Of a DNA stretch of 41,179 bases, positions 33,917-41,179 are shown in pieces; the first letter of the stretch is position 1; the number at the start of each line of letters is the position of its first letter. The stretch lies in contig JAFGIY010000206.1 in assembly GCA_016929335.1 (NCBI GenBank), positions 1-41,179 on the forward strand, read 5' to 3'. Under the pieces are notes generated by a model. It made no database searches. It was not told the origin of the DNA and worked only from the letters and a program-made list of their open reading frames with translations. The translations under genes and the position numbers were made by a program. The stretch is from Acidobacteriota bacterium. GTDB lineage: Bacteria; Acidobacteriota; UBA6911.

Positions 33917-34324
33917 ATTAAACCTGAATCCCGAAGTTGATTTAGCCGGAATGAGCCCCCATTTATCTTCGATGGAGGCATTTGAGACCGCGCGTCTACG
34001 CATTCGTTTGTCCTGGAATAAAGCAAATAACAGAATGAACCACGGATTTTCACGGATTTCCACGGATGGTGAATGCTGTAACCAGTCAACGCATGGGGCC
34101 TCCGGCCACCCTTTTCACCGATCGCCATAGGAAAGCGCAAATATTGATTGCAAATGGTTTTGAGGGCAAGACTTTGCGCTTTCCTATGGCGATCGGTGAA
34201 AAGGGTGCAGCGCTCTGCGCTGTCCCATGCGTTGACAAAAGTGATGAATCCGTGGAGATCAGTGAAAATCCGCGGTTCATTTCTTTATGAGCCGACAATA
34301 ATCAAAATTCGGAATCCAGGTTAA
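33917..34324. mobile_element. MITE-like palindromic element, copy 2, with nested insertion
   Basis: Same element as 30665-30960 but about 408 bp. The ends are TTAAACCTGAATCC and GGAATCCAGGTTAA, flanked by TTAA on both sides. The central stem GTCAACGCATGGG (34085-34097) / CCCATGCGTTGAC (34224-34236) is kept, but about 110 bp is added in its loop, carrying a second, perfect inverted repeat of 35 bp (34107-34141 and 34173-34207) with a 31-base loop. No coding potential is seen. Together with copy 1 it brackets the hybrid kinase gene. Confidence 0.75.
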
Positions 34325-34350
34325 AAAGGAAGTCTGCCTGTACCCCGCCT

Positions 34351-36738
34351 TCATTGCTTCCTGGTGCTGGTCTTTTCGGACAGAATCCAATGGTCGGGAT
34401 CCAGTTCAACGGAAGACGGTTTCATAGGCAAATTCATTTGAAAAGGGGTTTGAGCCCCGTTGACATAGACCACTGACCGCGCCTGCTGGTTGCCGGGGAA
34501 AGACAAGATTATCGGAAGCGGCATAAACCAGTCCGGGCCGGCATTTTCCTGAAATACCGTCCCTTTGAAAACGAACTGACCGTTTTGTCCCGGCTCCAGC
34601 CGGTATTCCATCTTGTAGCTCGGCAGCTTTGCTTCAAAGATCCACTGCCGGAAAAACCAGTTTAGATCCTTCAGACCAAGATGGCGCGCAAGAGGCGTCC
34701 TGGCAAAATGAGCGCTTGCAACATCGGCAAAATCTTCGGTGCTGGCGGCCTTGTTTTCAAATCTCTTTACGAAGTCCGACATCATGTCGTAAAAGGGCTG
34801 GCCGTTCCCCGTCGATGGATCGCAAAAAAGGTAATGCAGCATGCGAAGCACCAATGCTCCCTTGTAGTAAATCAGGTTGTTATAGCCGTTCAACGTATTC
34901 CGCGTCCGCAAGCGGCGCCCGAGGATCAGCGGACCGATTTCGGAAATCTTGCCCGATCCGACGCCGGTTCCCGTTATGGGCGGCTCGATTAATGTCAATC
35001 GCGCGTCGCGGATAAGCTCCTTGTAAGAATTCGATTTGTCGCGCAGCTGCGTATACAGGATTCCGGAATATTCCGCAAAGCCCTCGCTGAGCCACTGGTC
35101 GCGATAGGAACGCCACGAGACGATGTGTCCCCACCACTGATGAGCTGTTTCATGCGAAATAAACGCATACACTTCCCTCCTGGATTCATCGGTGTTTGGA
35201 ATCAGCAGAAGGGTCGGGAATCCCTGGCCGTACCGGAAAGGGTGAAAGGTAGCCTTGAAATTTTCATAAGGATAGCGACCAAAGAGCACGCAGAAGTAGT
35301 CCAGAGCGTTCCCCAATTCAGCCAGGATAAAGCTCTCCTTAATTCTGGCGAAGGTGCCGGGCAGAGAATAAAATTCGATCGGCACCTCTCCAATCGACAG
35401 CTTGCGCATCTCCGTATGCCGCTCGATCGATCCGGCTGCGAAGGTAACCATTGCAACCGGCTTGTCGATCCGGAACTCGGTCAGGCGTTCATTTTTGGCA
35501 TCCGGCCATTCGCTTTCACGGATCAGCTTGCCGACGCTCGAGACCTGATGGTTTTTGTTATGACGAAAGACCATTTCATAGGTCGAGCGCGTGAGAAATC
35601 CATGCCGGGGATACCAGCAGGTATTGGATTGCGGGTAATACCCTTCTTGAATTACTCTCTGATCATCGATGAAATCTCCGTCGAGTGCCAGGTCTACGCT
35701 GAATTTCTCGCCTTTCTGCAGAGGCTTCGGCAAAAGCAGAGTCAGACCGATTTCCCAGTCTTCCTGTATAAAGGGCAGATCCTGGCCGCCGTAACCGGCG
35801 GATTTTAGGCGCATCGCATCCTTCAGCCGGATGTTGTCGTACTCCGACAGATCTTCATTCACCATCATGGATAAGGCGCTCAGATTATTAATAGAAGACT
35901 CAAAATCGATGCGCATTTGAGTCCGAAGCTCCGTCCTGGGTTGCCGCAGATCGATTCCCATCTTGTAGTGCAGCGGGGAGACCATGTCAAAGGCGTCCGA
36001 AAAGAGTACACGACCGGTTTTAAAATCTTCTTCAGAAGGCGCGACGATCCAGAGATCGTTTTCATAATTGTTCTGGGAGTAGCTGAACAATACTACCTTT
36101 TCACCTGCATTGATGCCGAACATGGATCCGGGTATGCGTGTCTGCGGATCCACCAGATAGGTAAAGCGGTTCCTGCTACCCTTATCAAATTGAGCCAGGA
36201 ATATGCCGGGAGATTCACTGTTGACCATTGAAACCAATAATCTTGCGGAAACATTTATGCCCGTTTCCTTGAGCAGGCGCGGTTCCAGCTCGGAGGCAAG
36301 TTTCAGCGCATCCGAGGGAATCGCTGCACCCGCGTCCTTGCCTTTCCCGATGATATCAAAGGTGTCATCGCTGAACCGCAATACCGCCGCCCGGAAATCA
36401 GACTCGACCACCTCCGCCCTGAGAAACCTCCTTACATTTTCTTTTTCAAAGGCACTGTCAGGCGGTTCTGCACGGAATGTGCCCTCGCCGATAAATACCG
36501 CGCCGGGAACCCGGCCGTTTACCGGCGCCGCAAAGTAGAAATCGCCGGTAAATGCCATTTCCGCCCGATCCCGCTTCAGTTTCAGATTTGAAACCGAAGC
36601 CTTGCCCTGAAGCTCGAATTTTTTAAGAGCTTCGTAGAGAGCTCGCCCCTCGAGCATAGTCGCCTGCTGGGCAAAAAGCTGGTTCCCATTCAAGATACAA
36701 AAGACAATGAAAGGACATAGCAGCCTCATTATGCGCAT
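34351..36738 (-). CDS. Secreted M1-family (gluzincin) metallopeptidase
   Basis: Exported zinc peptidase of 795 aa, aminopeptidase N/leukotriene hydrolase-like. A signal peptide runs to about residue 23 (NGNQLFAQ). A long N-terminal region (about 25-230) is not of the usual M1 type. The M1-like beta region follows, then the catalytic domain. The zinc motif is HETAH (H529, E530, H533) with the third ligand E552 in SEGFAEY, the exact HExxH-x18-E spacing. The GAMEN exopeptidase motif expected about 30 residues earlier is replaced by QGFPTLLLIPN, as in several bacterial M1 homologues. It lies between the two hybrid kinases on the same strand. Confidence 0.88.
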   Translation of the reverse strand: MRIMRLLCPFIVFCILNGNQLFAQQATMLEGRALYEALKKFELQGKASVSNLKLKRDRAEMAFTGDFYFAAPVNGRVPGAVFIGEGTFRAEPPDSAFEKENVRRFLRAEVVESDFRAAVLRFSDDTFDIIGKGKDAGAAIPSDALKLASELEPRLLKETGINVSARLLVSMVNSESPGIFLAQFDKGSRNRFTYLVDPQTRIPGSMFGINAGEKVVLFSYSQNNYENDLWIVAPSEEDFKTGRVLFSDAFDMVSPLHYKMGIDLRQPRTELRTQMRIDFESSINNLSALSMMVNEDLSEYDNIRLKDAMRLKSAGYGGQDLPFIQEDWEIGLTLLLPKPLQKGEKFSVDLALDGDFIDDQRVIQEGYYPQSNTCWYPRHGFLTRSTYEMVFRHNKNHQVSSVGKLIRESEWPDAKNERLTEFRIDKPVAMVTFAAGSIERHTEMRKLSIGEVPIEFYSLPGTFARIKESFILAELGNALDYFCVLFGRYPYENFKATFHPFRYGQGFPTLLLIPNTDESRREVYAFISHETAHQWWGHIVSWRSYRDQWLSEGFAEYSGILYTQLRDKSNSYKELIRDARLTLIEPPITGTGVGSGKISEIGPLILGRRLRTRNTLNGYNNLIYYKGALVLRMLHYLFCDPSTGNGQPFYDMMSDFVKRFENKAASTEDFADVASAHFARTPLARHLGLKDLNWFFRQWIFEAKLPSYKMEYRLEPGQNGQFVFKGTVFQENAGPDWFMPLPIILSFPGNQQARSVVYVNGAQTPFQMNLPMKPSSVELDPDHWILSEKTSTRKQ

Positions 36739-37028
36739 CTGCTCCTCCGGATTCAGGTCGGTTAACTGCTCTGTTTGGATATTATGCTGTCAATTGTACT
36801 ATACGAACTATGAAGATAAACGCATTTTATTCCAGCCGATCAAAGCTTTTTAAAGGCATCCGGATAATTTGACAGTTCGACGATTCCCCAAGTTCCATTT
36901 CGGGGTCGGGGTCGGTATCGGGGTCTAATTAGAAATGATATTAAATGCGAGCATATTAGATATGCTCCATGGCTAAAAGCCGACCCCGATACCGACCCCG
37001 ACCCCGAAATACATGAAATTCGCCCCGC
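36739..37028. other. Spacer between hybrid kinase 2 and M1 peptidase
   Basis: 290 bases downstream of hybrid kinase 2 and upstream of the peptidase, all on the minus strand. It is mostly taken up by the 29-bp inverted repeat at 36897-37010. A CTCCTC word at 36741-36746 is the peptidase ribosome site on the minus strand (GAGGAG). Confidence 0.5.
36897..37010. repeat. Perfect 29-bp inverted repeat built from GGGGTC words
   Basis: Arms 36897-36925 and 36982-37010 are exact reverse complements, containing CGGGGTCGGGGTCGGTATCG. The 56-base loop is AT-rich and contains its own hairpin (GAGCATAT TAG ATATGCTC, 36949-36967). It starts 18 bases after the kinase 2 stop codon on the minus strand, so it may terminate that transcript, although there is no T-run. 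Confidence 0.85.
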
Positions 37029-39764
37029 TTACCCCGGGGATTGGCTTAGGACCTCGCGGATTTTGCGCATCAGGGTTTCCATGGTGAAGGGTTTCTGGAG
37101 AAAGGCGGCGTTGGGCTCCAGAATGCCGTGATGGATGACTGCGTTGTCGGTGTATCCGGATACGAAAAGCGATTTGATTTTCGGGCGAACAGCGGACAAC
37201 CGGGCAACAAGTGTAGTTCCGCTGATCGCCGGCATAACAACGTCCGTTAATACGAGTTCGATTTCACCCGGATATTCGTGAGCCAGTTTCAGTGCCTCCT
37301 GTCCGTCTGCAGCCTCAAGCACGTGGTATCCCCTCTCACGAAGGATTCGGACGGTCAACTCTCTTACTGCAGCTTCATCTTCAACCACCAGCACCGTCTC
37401 GGATCCTCGGGGAGCAGTTTCGGGTTTTTCTCTTTTTACTTGAACGTCCATTGCCATCGTTGTCTGCGGGAGGTATATCTTGAATGCGGTCCCCCTTCCC
37501 GGTTCGCTATACACCCAGATAAAGCCGTCACTCTGCTTGACAATGCCATAGACGGTGCTTAGACCCAAACCCGTCCCCTTGCCCTTTTGTTTGGTTGTGA
37601 AAAACGGTTCAAACAAGTGAGACTGTGTTTCGGCATCCATACCCAGGCCGGTATCGGTGATTGCCAGCATCACATACGGACCGGCGTTAACCATGGAATG
37701 GCGCCGTATATAATCCTCGTCCAGATCAACGTTGGATGTTTCGATTATGAGTTTTCCGCCCTGCGGCATGGCGTCCCTGGCATTGACAACAAGGTTCATA
37801 ACGATCTGCTGGATTTGTCCCGGATCGGCATTCACGAGTCTGAGGTCGGGTTGAGCAATGAAAGTGAGCTCGATGTTTTCACCGACCATATGGCGAAGCA
37901 TGGAATTCATCTCAGAAATCACCGTATTGAGATTAAGGACCTCCGGCAGCAGCATCTGTTTTCTGCCAAAAGCCAGCAACTGGGACGTCAGTGACGCGGC
38001 CCGTCTCCCGGCTTCCCGGACCTGTTCCAGGTCCTTCCGAATCGGGCTGTCCTGAGGAAGGTCGTCCAGAACCAACTCACTGTATCCGTTAATCACATTC
38101 AGCAGATTATTGAAGTCGTGCGCAACGCCTCCCGCCAATATACCGATCGCTTCCATCTTCTGCGCCTGCAGGAACTGAGATTCCAGCTGCTTATACTCGG
38201 TGATGTCCCGCATGACACCGATTATTTGCTTATCGCCTCCTCTGCCTGTGAGCGGCGATTTCTTGGTCATCAGAGTGCGGGTAGCTCCTCGCCGGTCTTT
38301 ATGATTATCCTCCGTTATGCTTTCCCTGCCTGTTTCAAAAACCTCCTCTTCGGCTTCCCATATGGATTTCACCAGCTCCTCGGGCGTTGGTCCAAAGCTT
38401 GAATCTCCGATCAATTTTTCTTGTGAAGCATTGAAGTAGGCGCTAAAGGATTTGTTGACCAGCGTGAATTTATGTTCACGATCCTTCACGAAGATGGGAT
38501 CGCCGATGCAGTTGATAATTTGATTCAGATAATCTTTGGATTCCCGGATCGCCTCCTCGGCAAGCCTATATTCCGTTACATCCTGCCCGACGCCGACATA
38601 AAATCTGAGCTTGCCTTCTTTATCTTTAACAGGAAAACCACGGTCCCGAATATAGCGGATGGAACCGTCGGGGCGGATGATCCGATATTCACGCTTAAAA
38701 AACTGCCCTGCATCAATGGCCGCCAATGAGGAGATCACCTGTTCGCGATCGTCCGGATGAATCATATCCAGGATGGTGCTCCCGGCTTTGTAAAGGGGTT
38801 CTCTGGGATATCCCCAGATGCGTTCGTGCACAGGGCTGAGATATGTCATTGCACCTTTTTCAGGATCGAATATCCAGAAAACCTCATCAATGGTCTCCGC
38901 AATCAGCCGGAACCGTTCTTCGCTTTCTCTCAGCGCCTTTTCAGCCTGTTTGCGCTCGGTAATGTCCAGATATACCAGTTGCATGGCGGATTTTCCGTTA
39001 TATTCTCCGAGAGTGGCATATACCTCCAGCCAGAGCTCCGTCCCATCTTTGCGAATACCTCTATATTCATAGTACGGAGTAACCGGCTTCCCGGCCAACC
39101 GATCCTGATATCGAGACCGGACGATATTGCGATCTTCAGGATGTATCATCCGGCCCATGTCCTCCGGAGCAAGAGACAAAAGCTCCTCGACGGTGTAACC
39201 CGTCATCCGGGAAAAGGCTGTATTGCAGAAGACATATCGCATGTCCTGAATGATCGCCACACCCTGCAGCGAATCCTCGACCAGCCTCCGGTATTTTTCT
39301 TCCGATTTTCTTAATGCCTCCGATTTTTCTTCCAAGGCGGTTACGTCGACCGAAACGCTGAGCACGCAGGGTTCTCCGTCCAGAACGATGGGATCCGCAG
39401 ATACCAGAATGGTCCGGATAGCACCGTCCTTGTTTCGCACCTGTGTCTGCAGATTGCGGATGCAGCCGTCCTGCTTCAGTTTGCGCAACATCACGTTCAG
39501 GAGATCGGCATCCACAGACAAGTTGCTTTCTTTCGGCAAATGTCCGATGAGGTCTTCCCGTTTATAGCCGCCATGACTTGCGGCGGCTTCATTTACATCA
39601 ATAATCCTTCCTTCATTCAGGGCTGTGATTGCCATCATGTTTGAGGAAGCATGAAAGATTTTCAGGAATCTTCCTTCTATCTCCTTCACGCTCATTTCAA
39701 GCTGCCCGCACTTCCTCCGCAAATCGGCAACTTTCAGACGCAATTTTTCCGCCTCTTCTTTCAT
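37029..39764 (-). CDS. Hybrid sensor histidine kinase 2, paralogue of the 30957 kinase
   Basis: 911-aa hybrid kinase with the same plan as its neighbour: coiled coil, four PAS units, HisKA (H549 in [12 protein letters not shown]), HATPase ([32 protein letters not shown]) and a REC domain (LVLTDVVMP). Sequence identity to the other kinase is high throughout, so the pair arose by duplication of the whole gene. The frame is open to 39911, but the extension (rich in Arg and Lys) has no ribosome site; ATG 39764 has GGAG 11 bases upstream and aligns with the paralogue's first residue (MKEEAEKLRLKV against [12 protein letters not shown]). No membrane segment and no output domain. Confidence 0.92.
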   Translation of the reverse strand: MKEEAEKLRLKVADLRRKCGQLEMSVKEIEGRFLKIFHASSNMMAITALNEGRIIDVNEAAASHGGYKREDLIGHLPKESNLSVDADLLNVMLRKLKQDGCIRNLQTQVRNKDGAIRTILVSADPIVLDGEPCVLSVSVDVTALEEKSEALRKSEEKYRRLVEDSLQGVAIIQDMRYVFCNTAFSRMTGYTVEELLSLAPEDMGRMIHPEDRNIVRSRYQDRLAGKPVTPYYEYRGIRKDGTELWLEVYATLGEYNGKSAMQLVYLDITERKQAEKALRESEERFRLIAETIDEVFWIFDPEKGAMTYLSPVHERIWGYPREPLYKAGSTILDMIHPDDREQVISSLAAIDAGQFFKREYRIIRPDGSIRYIRDRGFPVKDKEGKLRFYVGVGQDVTEYRLAEEAIRESKDYLNQIINCIGDPIFVKDREHKFTLVNKSFSAYFNASQEKLIGDSSFGPTPEELVKSIWEAEEEVFETGRESITEDNHKDRRGATRTLMTKKSPLTGRGGDKQIIGVMRDITEYKQLESQFLQAQKMEAIGILAGGVAHDFNNLLNVINGYSELVLDDLPQDSPIRKDLEQVREAGRRAASLTSQLLAFGRKQMLLPEVLNLNTVISEMNSMLRHMVGENIELTFIAQPDLRLVNADPGQIQQIVMNLVVNARDAMPQGGKLIIETSNVDLDEDYIRRHSMVNAGPYVMLAITDTGLGMDAETQSHLFEPFFTTKQKGKGTGLGLSTVYGIVKQSDGFIWVYSEPGRGTAFKIYLPQTTMAMDVQVKREKPETAPRGSETVLVVEDEAAVRELTVRILRERGYHVLEAADGQEALKLAHEYPGEIELVLTDVVMPAISGTTLVARLSAVRPKIKSLFVSGYTDNAVIHHGILEPNAAFLQKPFTMETLMRKIREVLSQSPG

Positions 39765-40095
39765 AAATTGATGTCTCCGGCGATCCCTTCTGCTTTTCGA
39801 ATTCAGTTGATTGTCCCCTCTGCCGTCCGGGAGCCTTTTGCTCCGTACCATTGCAGTACGGTTCTTTTCCTCCATCGCTATTCTATAACAGCAGCCGACC
39901 CCTCCATGCATTCAACTTTTATGTTATTTGCCTTCCGGCGATCCTGCAGACAATTGAATTTTTGGAACAGCTCCTTCCCGGGAGTGGACTATAATGTCCG
40001 GGCTGAAGTCCGGCACTACACGAATTGCGGAAGTGGACACTCAACTTTATCAAAGGACAGTTCGATCATTGTGACATTCTCGAACTGAATTTCAT
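39765..40095. promoter_or_regulatory. Divergent intergenic region with small inverted repeat near the NTase start
   Basis: About 330 bases between kinase 2 (minus) and the NTase-like gene (plus). CAGTTCGA (40058-40065) pairs with TCGAACTG (40080-40087), loop 14, ending 8 bases before the ATG at 40096. It could be an operator or a hairpin that hides the start. A TATAAT word lies at 39990-39995, but no -35 box is correctly spaced from it. No good ribosome site was found for the plus-strand gene. Confidence 0.4.
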
Positions 40096-41004
40096 ATGAA
40101 TTCAAAAGACATAGCAGACATAGTCAGGGAGAAGGGACCTCAAACAGGCTGGCAGCTTCTGGAACAAACGAATATGGAAGCGCTGCCGCTGTGGCAGCTC
40201 TGCCGGCAGATTCCGGAGCTGCATTTCGAATGTATAGGGAAGCGATTCGTGCGGCTGGACCGTGCCGTGGACGGTTACGCAAGACTTTCGCCTTCCATTC
40301 GAAGAGAATTCCTGACCTATACCGTCCTTGGGCTGGAGAGCCAGAAAGCATCCATCGAGCTAAAAGCGCAGCAGTTGAGGCAGGAAATTCGACAGATCAG
40401 CCAAGCCAAGCGAGAGCTGGCCAGAGAAGCAATGGAGGATGTCGTCCAATCCATTAACGAGTGGGAATCCATGCGGGAACATATCTGCTTTATTATCGCC
40501 GGGGATATTACTTATGAAATGGCCCATGCCGTCCCCCGCCCTGAGATCAGTACCGGCAAAATGGTCCGCGGTTCGGATCTCGACATTGTCGTAATTGCAG
40601 ATGACAGCGTTCCCAAAGAGGCCCTGAAGGCACTGGATGAGGCAATTTTGAGAAAGAAGCATTTTCTTCTGGTTCATCCGAATTATCAGGAAGAAATCGA
40701 TTATCTGGTGAAAGATATAGCAAAAGTCCGTCAGCAGCTGGCTTTCGATTCCTTTCCGCATATGATAGCCAGCAAGATCATTTACGAGGGCGAGCTCCTA
40801 TACGGAAGCTCCGAGGTCTTTCAAAAAATAAAAGCTATGGTGGAAGAATTCGGGGTGCCGGAGAAACTTGCCGCTTTGGAAAAGCAGGCCATTATGGACC
40901 GGAAGCAGGCGGAGATGAGCCTTCTTGTATCCGATCCCAATCAATCGGATGCTGCATTCGTCAACCTGTTCTACACGCGGGAAGAAGGCGACGAGATTTA
41001 TTAG
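40096..41004 (+). CDS. Nucleotidyltransferase-fold protein with N-terminal helical/winged region
   Basis: 302-aa cytoplasmic protein. Residues 1-75 are helical and look like a winged-helix domain (DIADIVREKGPQTGWQLLEQ). A long coiled-coil stretch follows (80-120). Then comes a polymerase-beta-type nucleotidyltransferase core: a possible Gly-containing start (FIIAGDI at 132-138), the metal motif RGSDLDIVVI with D161 and D163, and a third acidic residue, probably D202 in EEIDYLV. The tail (240-302) is helical. Such folds range from tRNA and antibiotic modifiers to MNT antitoxins. Family unknown to me, and no HEPN partner is next to it. It is divergent from hybrid kinase 2. Confidence 0.7.
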   Translation: MNSKDIADIVREKGPQTGWQLLEQTNMEALPLWQLCRQIPELHFECIGKRFVRLDRAVDGYARLSPSIRREFLTYTVLGLESQKASIELKAQQLRQEIRQISQAKRELAREAMEDVVQSINEWESMREHICFIIAGDITYEMAHAVPRPEISTGKMVRGSDLDIVVIADDSVPKEALKALDEAILRKKHFLLVHPNYQEEIDYLVKDIAKVRQQLAFDSFPHMIASKIIYEGELLYGSSEVFQKIKAMVEEFGVPEKLAALEKQAIMDRKQAEMSLLVSDPNQSDAAFVNLFYTREEGDEIY

Positions 41005-41028
41005 CAGAGGCAACCGGTCTTTTCTCCG

Positions 41029-41076
41029 GCCACGAATTGCACGAATTTTCATGAAAATTCGTGGCTGGCTTTTTTC
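41029..41076 (+). terminator. CCACGAATT-family hairpin with T-run
   Basis: GCCACGAATT (41029-41038) pairs with AATTCGTGGC (41057-41066), enclosing a second palindrome GAATTTTCATGAAAATTC (41043-41060) that competes for the right arm. A TTTTTT run follows at about 41070-41075. It lies 25 bases after the NTase-like gene and probably ends its transcript. The remaining bases to 41179 show no gene. Confidence 0.7.
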
Positions 41077-41179
41077 TAAGAGACAGCTCGGCGGCTAAGG
41101 GCCCGCGCAACAATAAGTTTACATTTTGACGCGAGCGCCGGGCGGGCAGATGCAAGGCGCCGCGACGCAGGCAATGCGG

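Noticed and set aside
39990..39995. TATAAT as the promoter of the NTase-like gene
   Set aside because: The only -35-like word (TTGGAA at 39962) is 22 bases away, too far for a standard promoter.
1..41179. CRISPR array, tRNA or rRNA genes, integrase or transposase genes
   Set aside because: No regularly spaced direct repeats, no cloverleaf-type sequences and no recombinase motifs were seen on reading; the repeats present are inverted and scattered.

Overview
The window comes from a Gram-negative bacterium of about 50-55% GC by eye. Evidence for this is periplasmic multiheme cytochromes (NrfHA), a Tat-exported molybdenum hydroxylase, Sec-signal hydrolases and a lipobox lipoprotein. The mix of PP2C/SpoIIE phosphatases, MacB-type permeases, TIG/PPC lipoprotein, GH27 and GH42-like enzymes and very many intergenic hairpins would fit Acidobacteriota or a neighbouring deep phylum. 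That placement is inference: no rRNA or tRNA gene was seen.

Layout. 1-8.5 kb: an aldo/keto reductase cut by the left edge (-), a secreted SGNH esterase (+), the nrfHA nitrite-reductase pair (+), two MacB-type permeases without a visible ATPase (-), a remnant of a second nrfA 3' end, and an FAD-dependent reductase (+). 8.6-12.6 kb: two convergent membrane-anchored HAMP-PP2C phosphatases. 12.8-20.4 kb: a carbohydrate/ester block with a large GH42-like hydrolase, an SGNH protein, a ChrA transporter, a NAGPA-domain protein and a GH27 alpha-galactosidase. 20.8-25.5 kb: an unrecognised cytoplasmic protein, a coupled pair (secreted unknown plus matrixin-like metalloprotease), a TIG/PPC lipoprotein and a small secreted protein. 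26-30.1 kb: a three-gene PaoABC-like molybdenum hydroxylase operon (Fe-S, Mo, FAD), flanked on both sides by genes for related small secreted proteins. 30.6-41 kb: two closely related PAS-HisKA-REC hybrid kinases, an M1-type peptidase between them, and a nucleotidyltransferase-fold protein.

How the genes work together. NrfH should pass quinol electrons to NrfA for nitrite reduction to ammonia in the periplasm. The Mo hydroxylase is assembled from a Tat-exported 2Fe-2S subunit, a molybdopterin subunit and a 4Fe-4S/FAD subunit; its Mo subunit lacks the usual catalytic Glu and its Fe-S subunit carries a degenerate C2H2-like segment. The phosphatases and hybrid kinases form a signalling layer whose partners are not in the window.

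The most striking non-coding signal is structured repeats. A MITE-like element with TTAA-type ends and nested palindromes occurs twice and brackets one hybrid kinase; one copy holds an extra perfect 35-bp hairpin in its loop and the other supplies the kinase stop codon. Other families are a REP-doublet of about 110 bp (two copies), CCACGAATT hairpins at many gene ends, a 29-bp GGGGTC-rich inverted repeat, and a GGGAAAC inverted repeat inside the Mo-hydroxylase operon.
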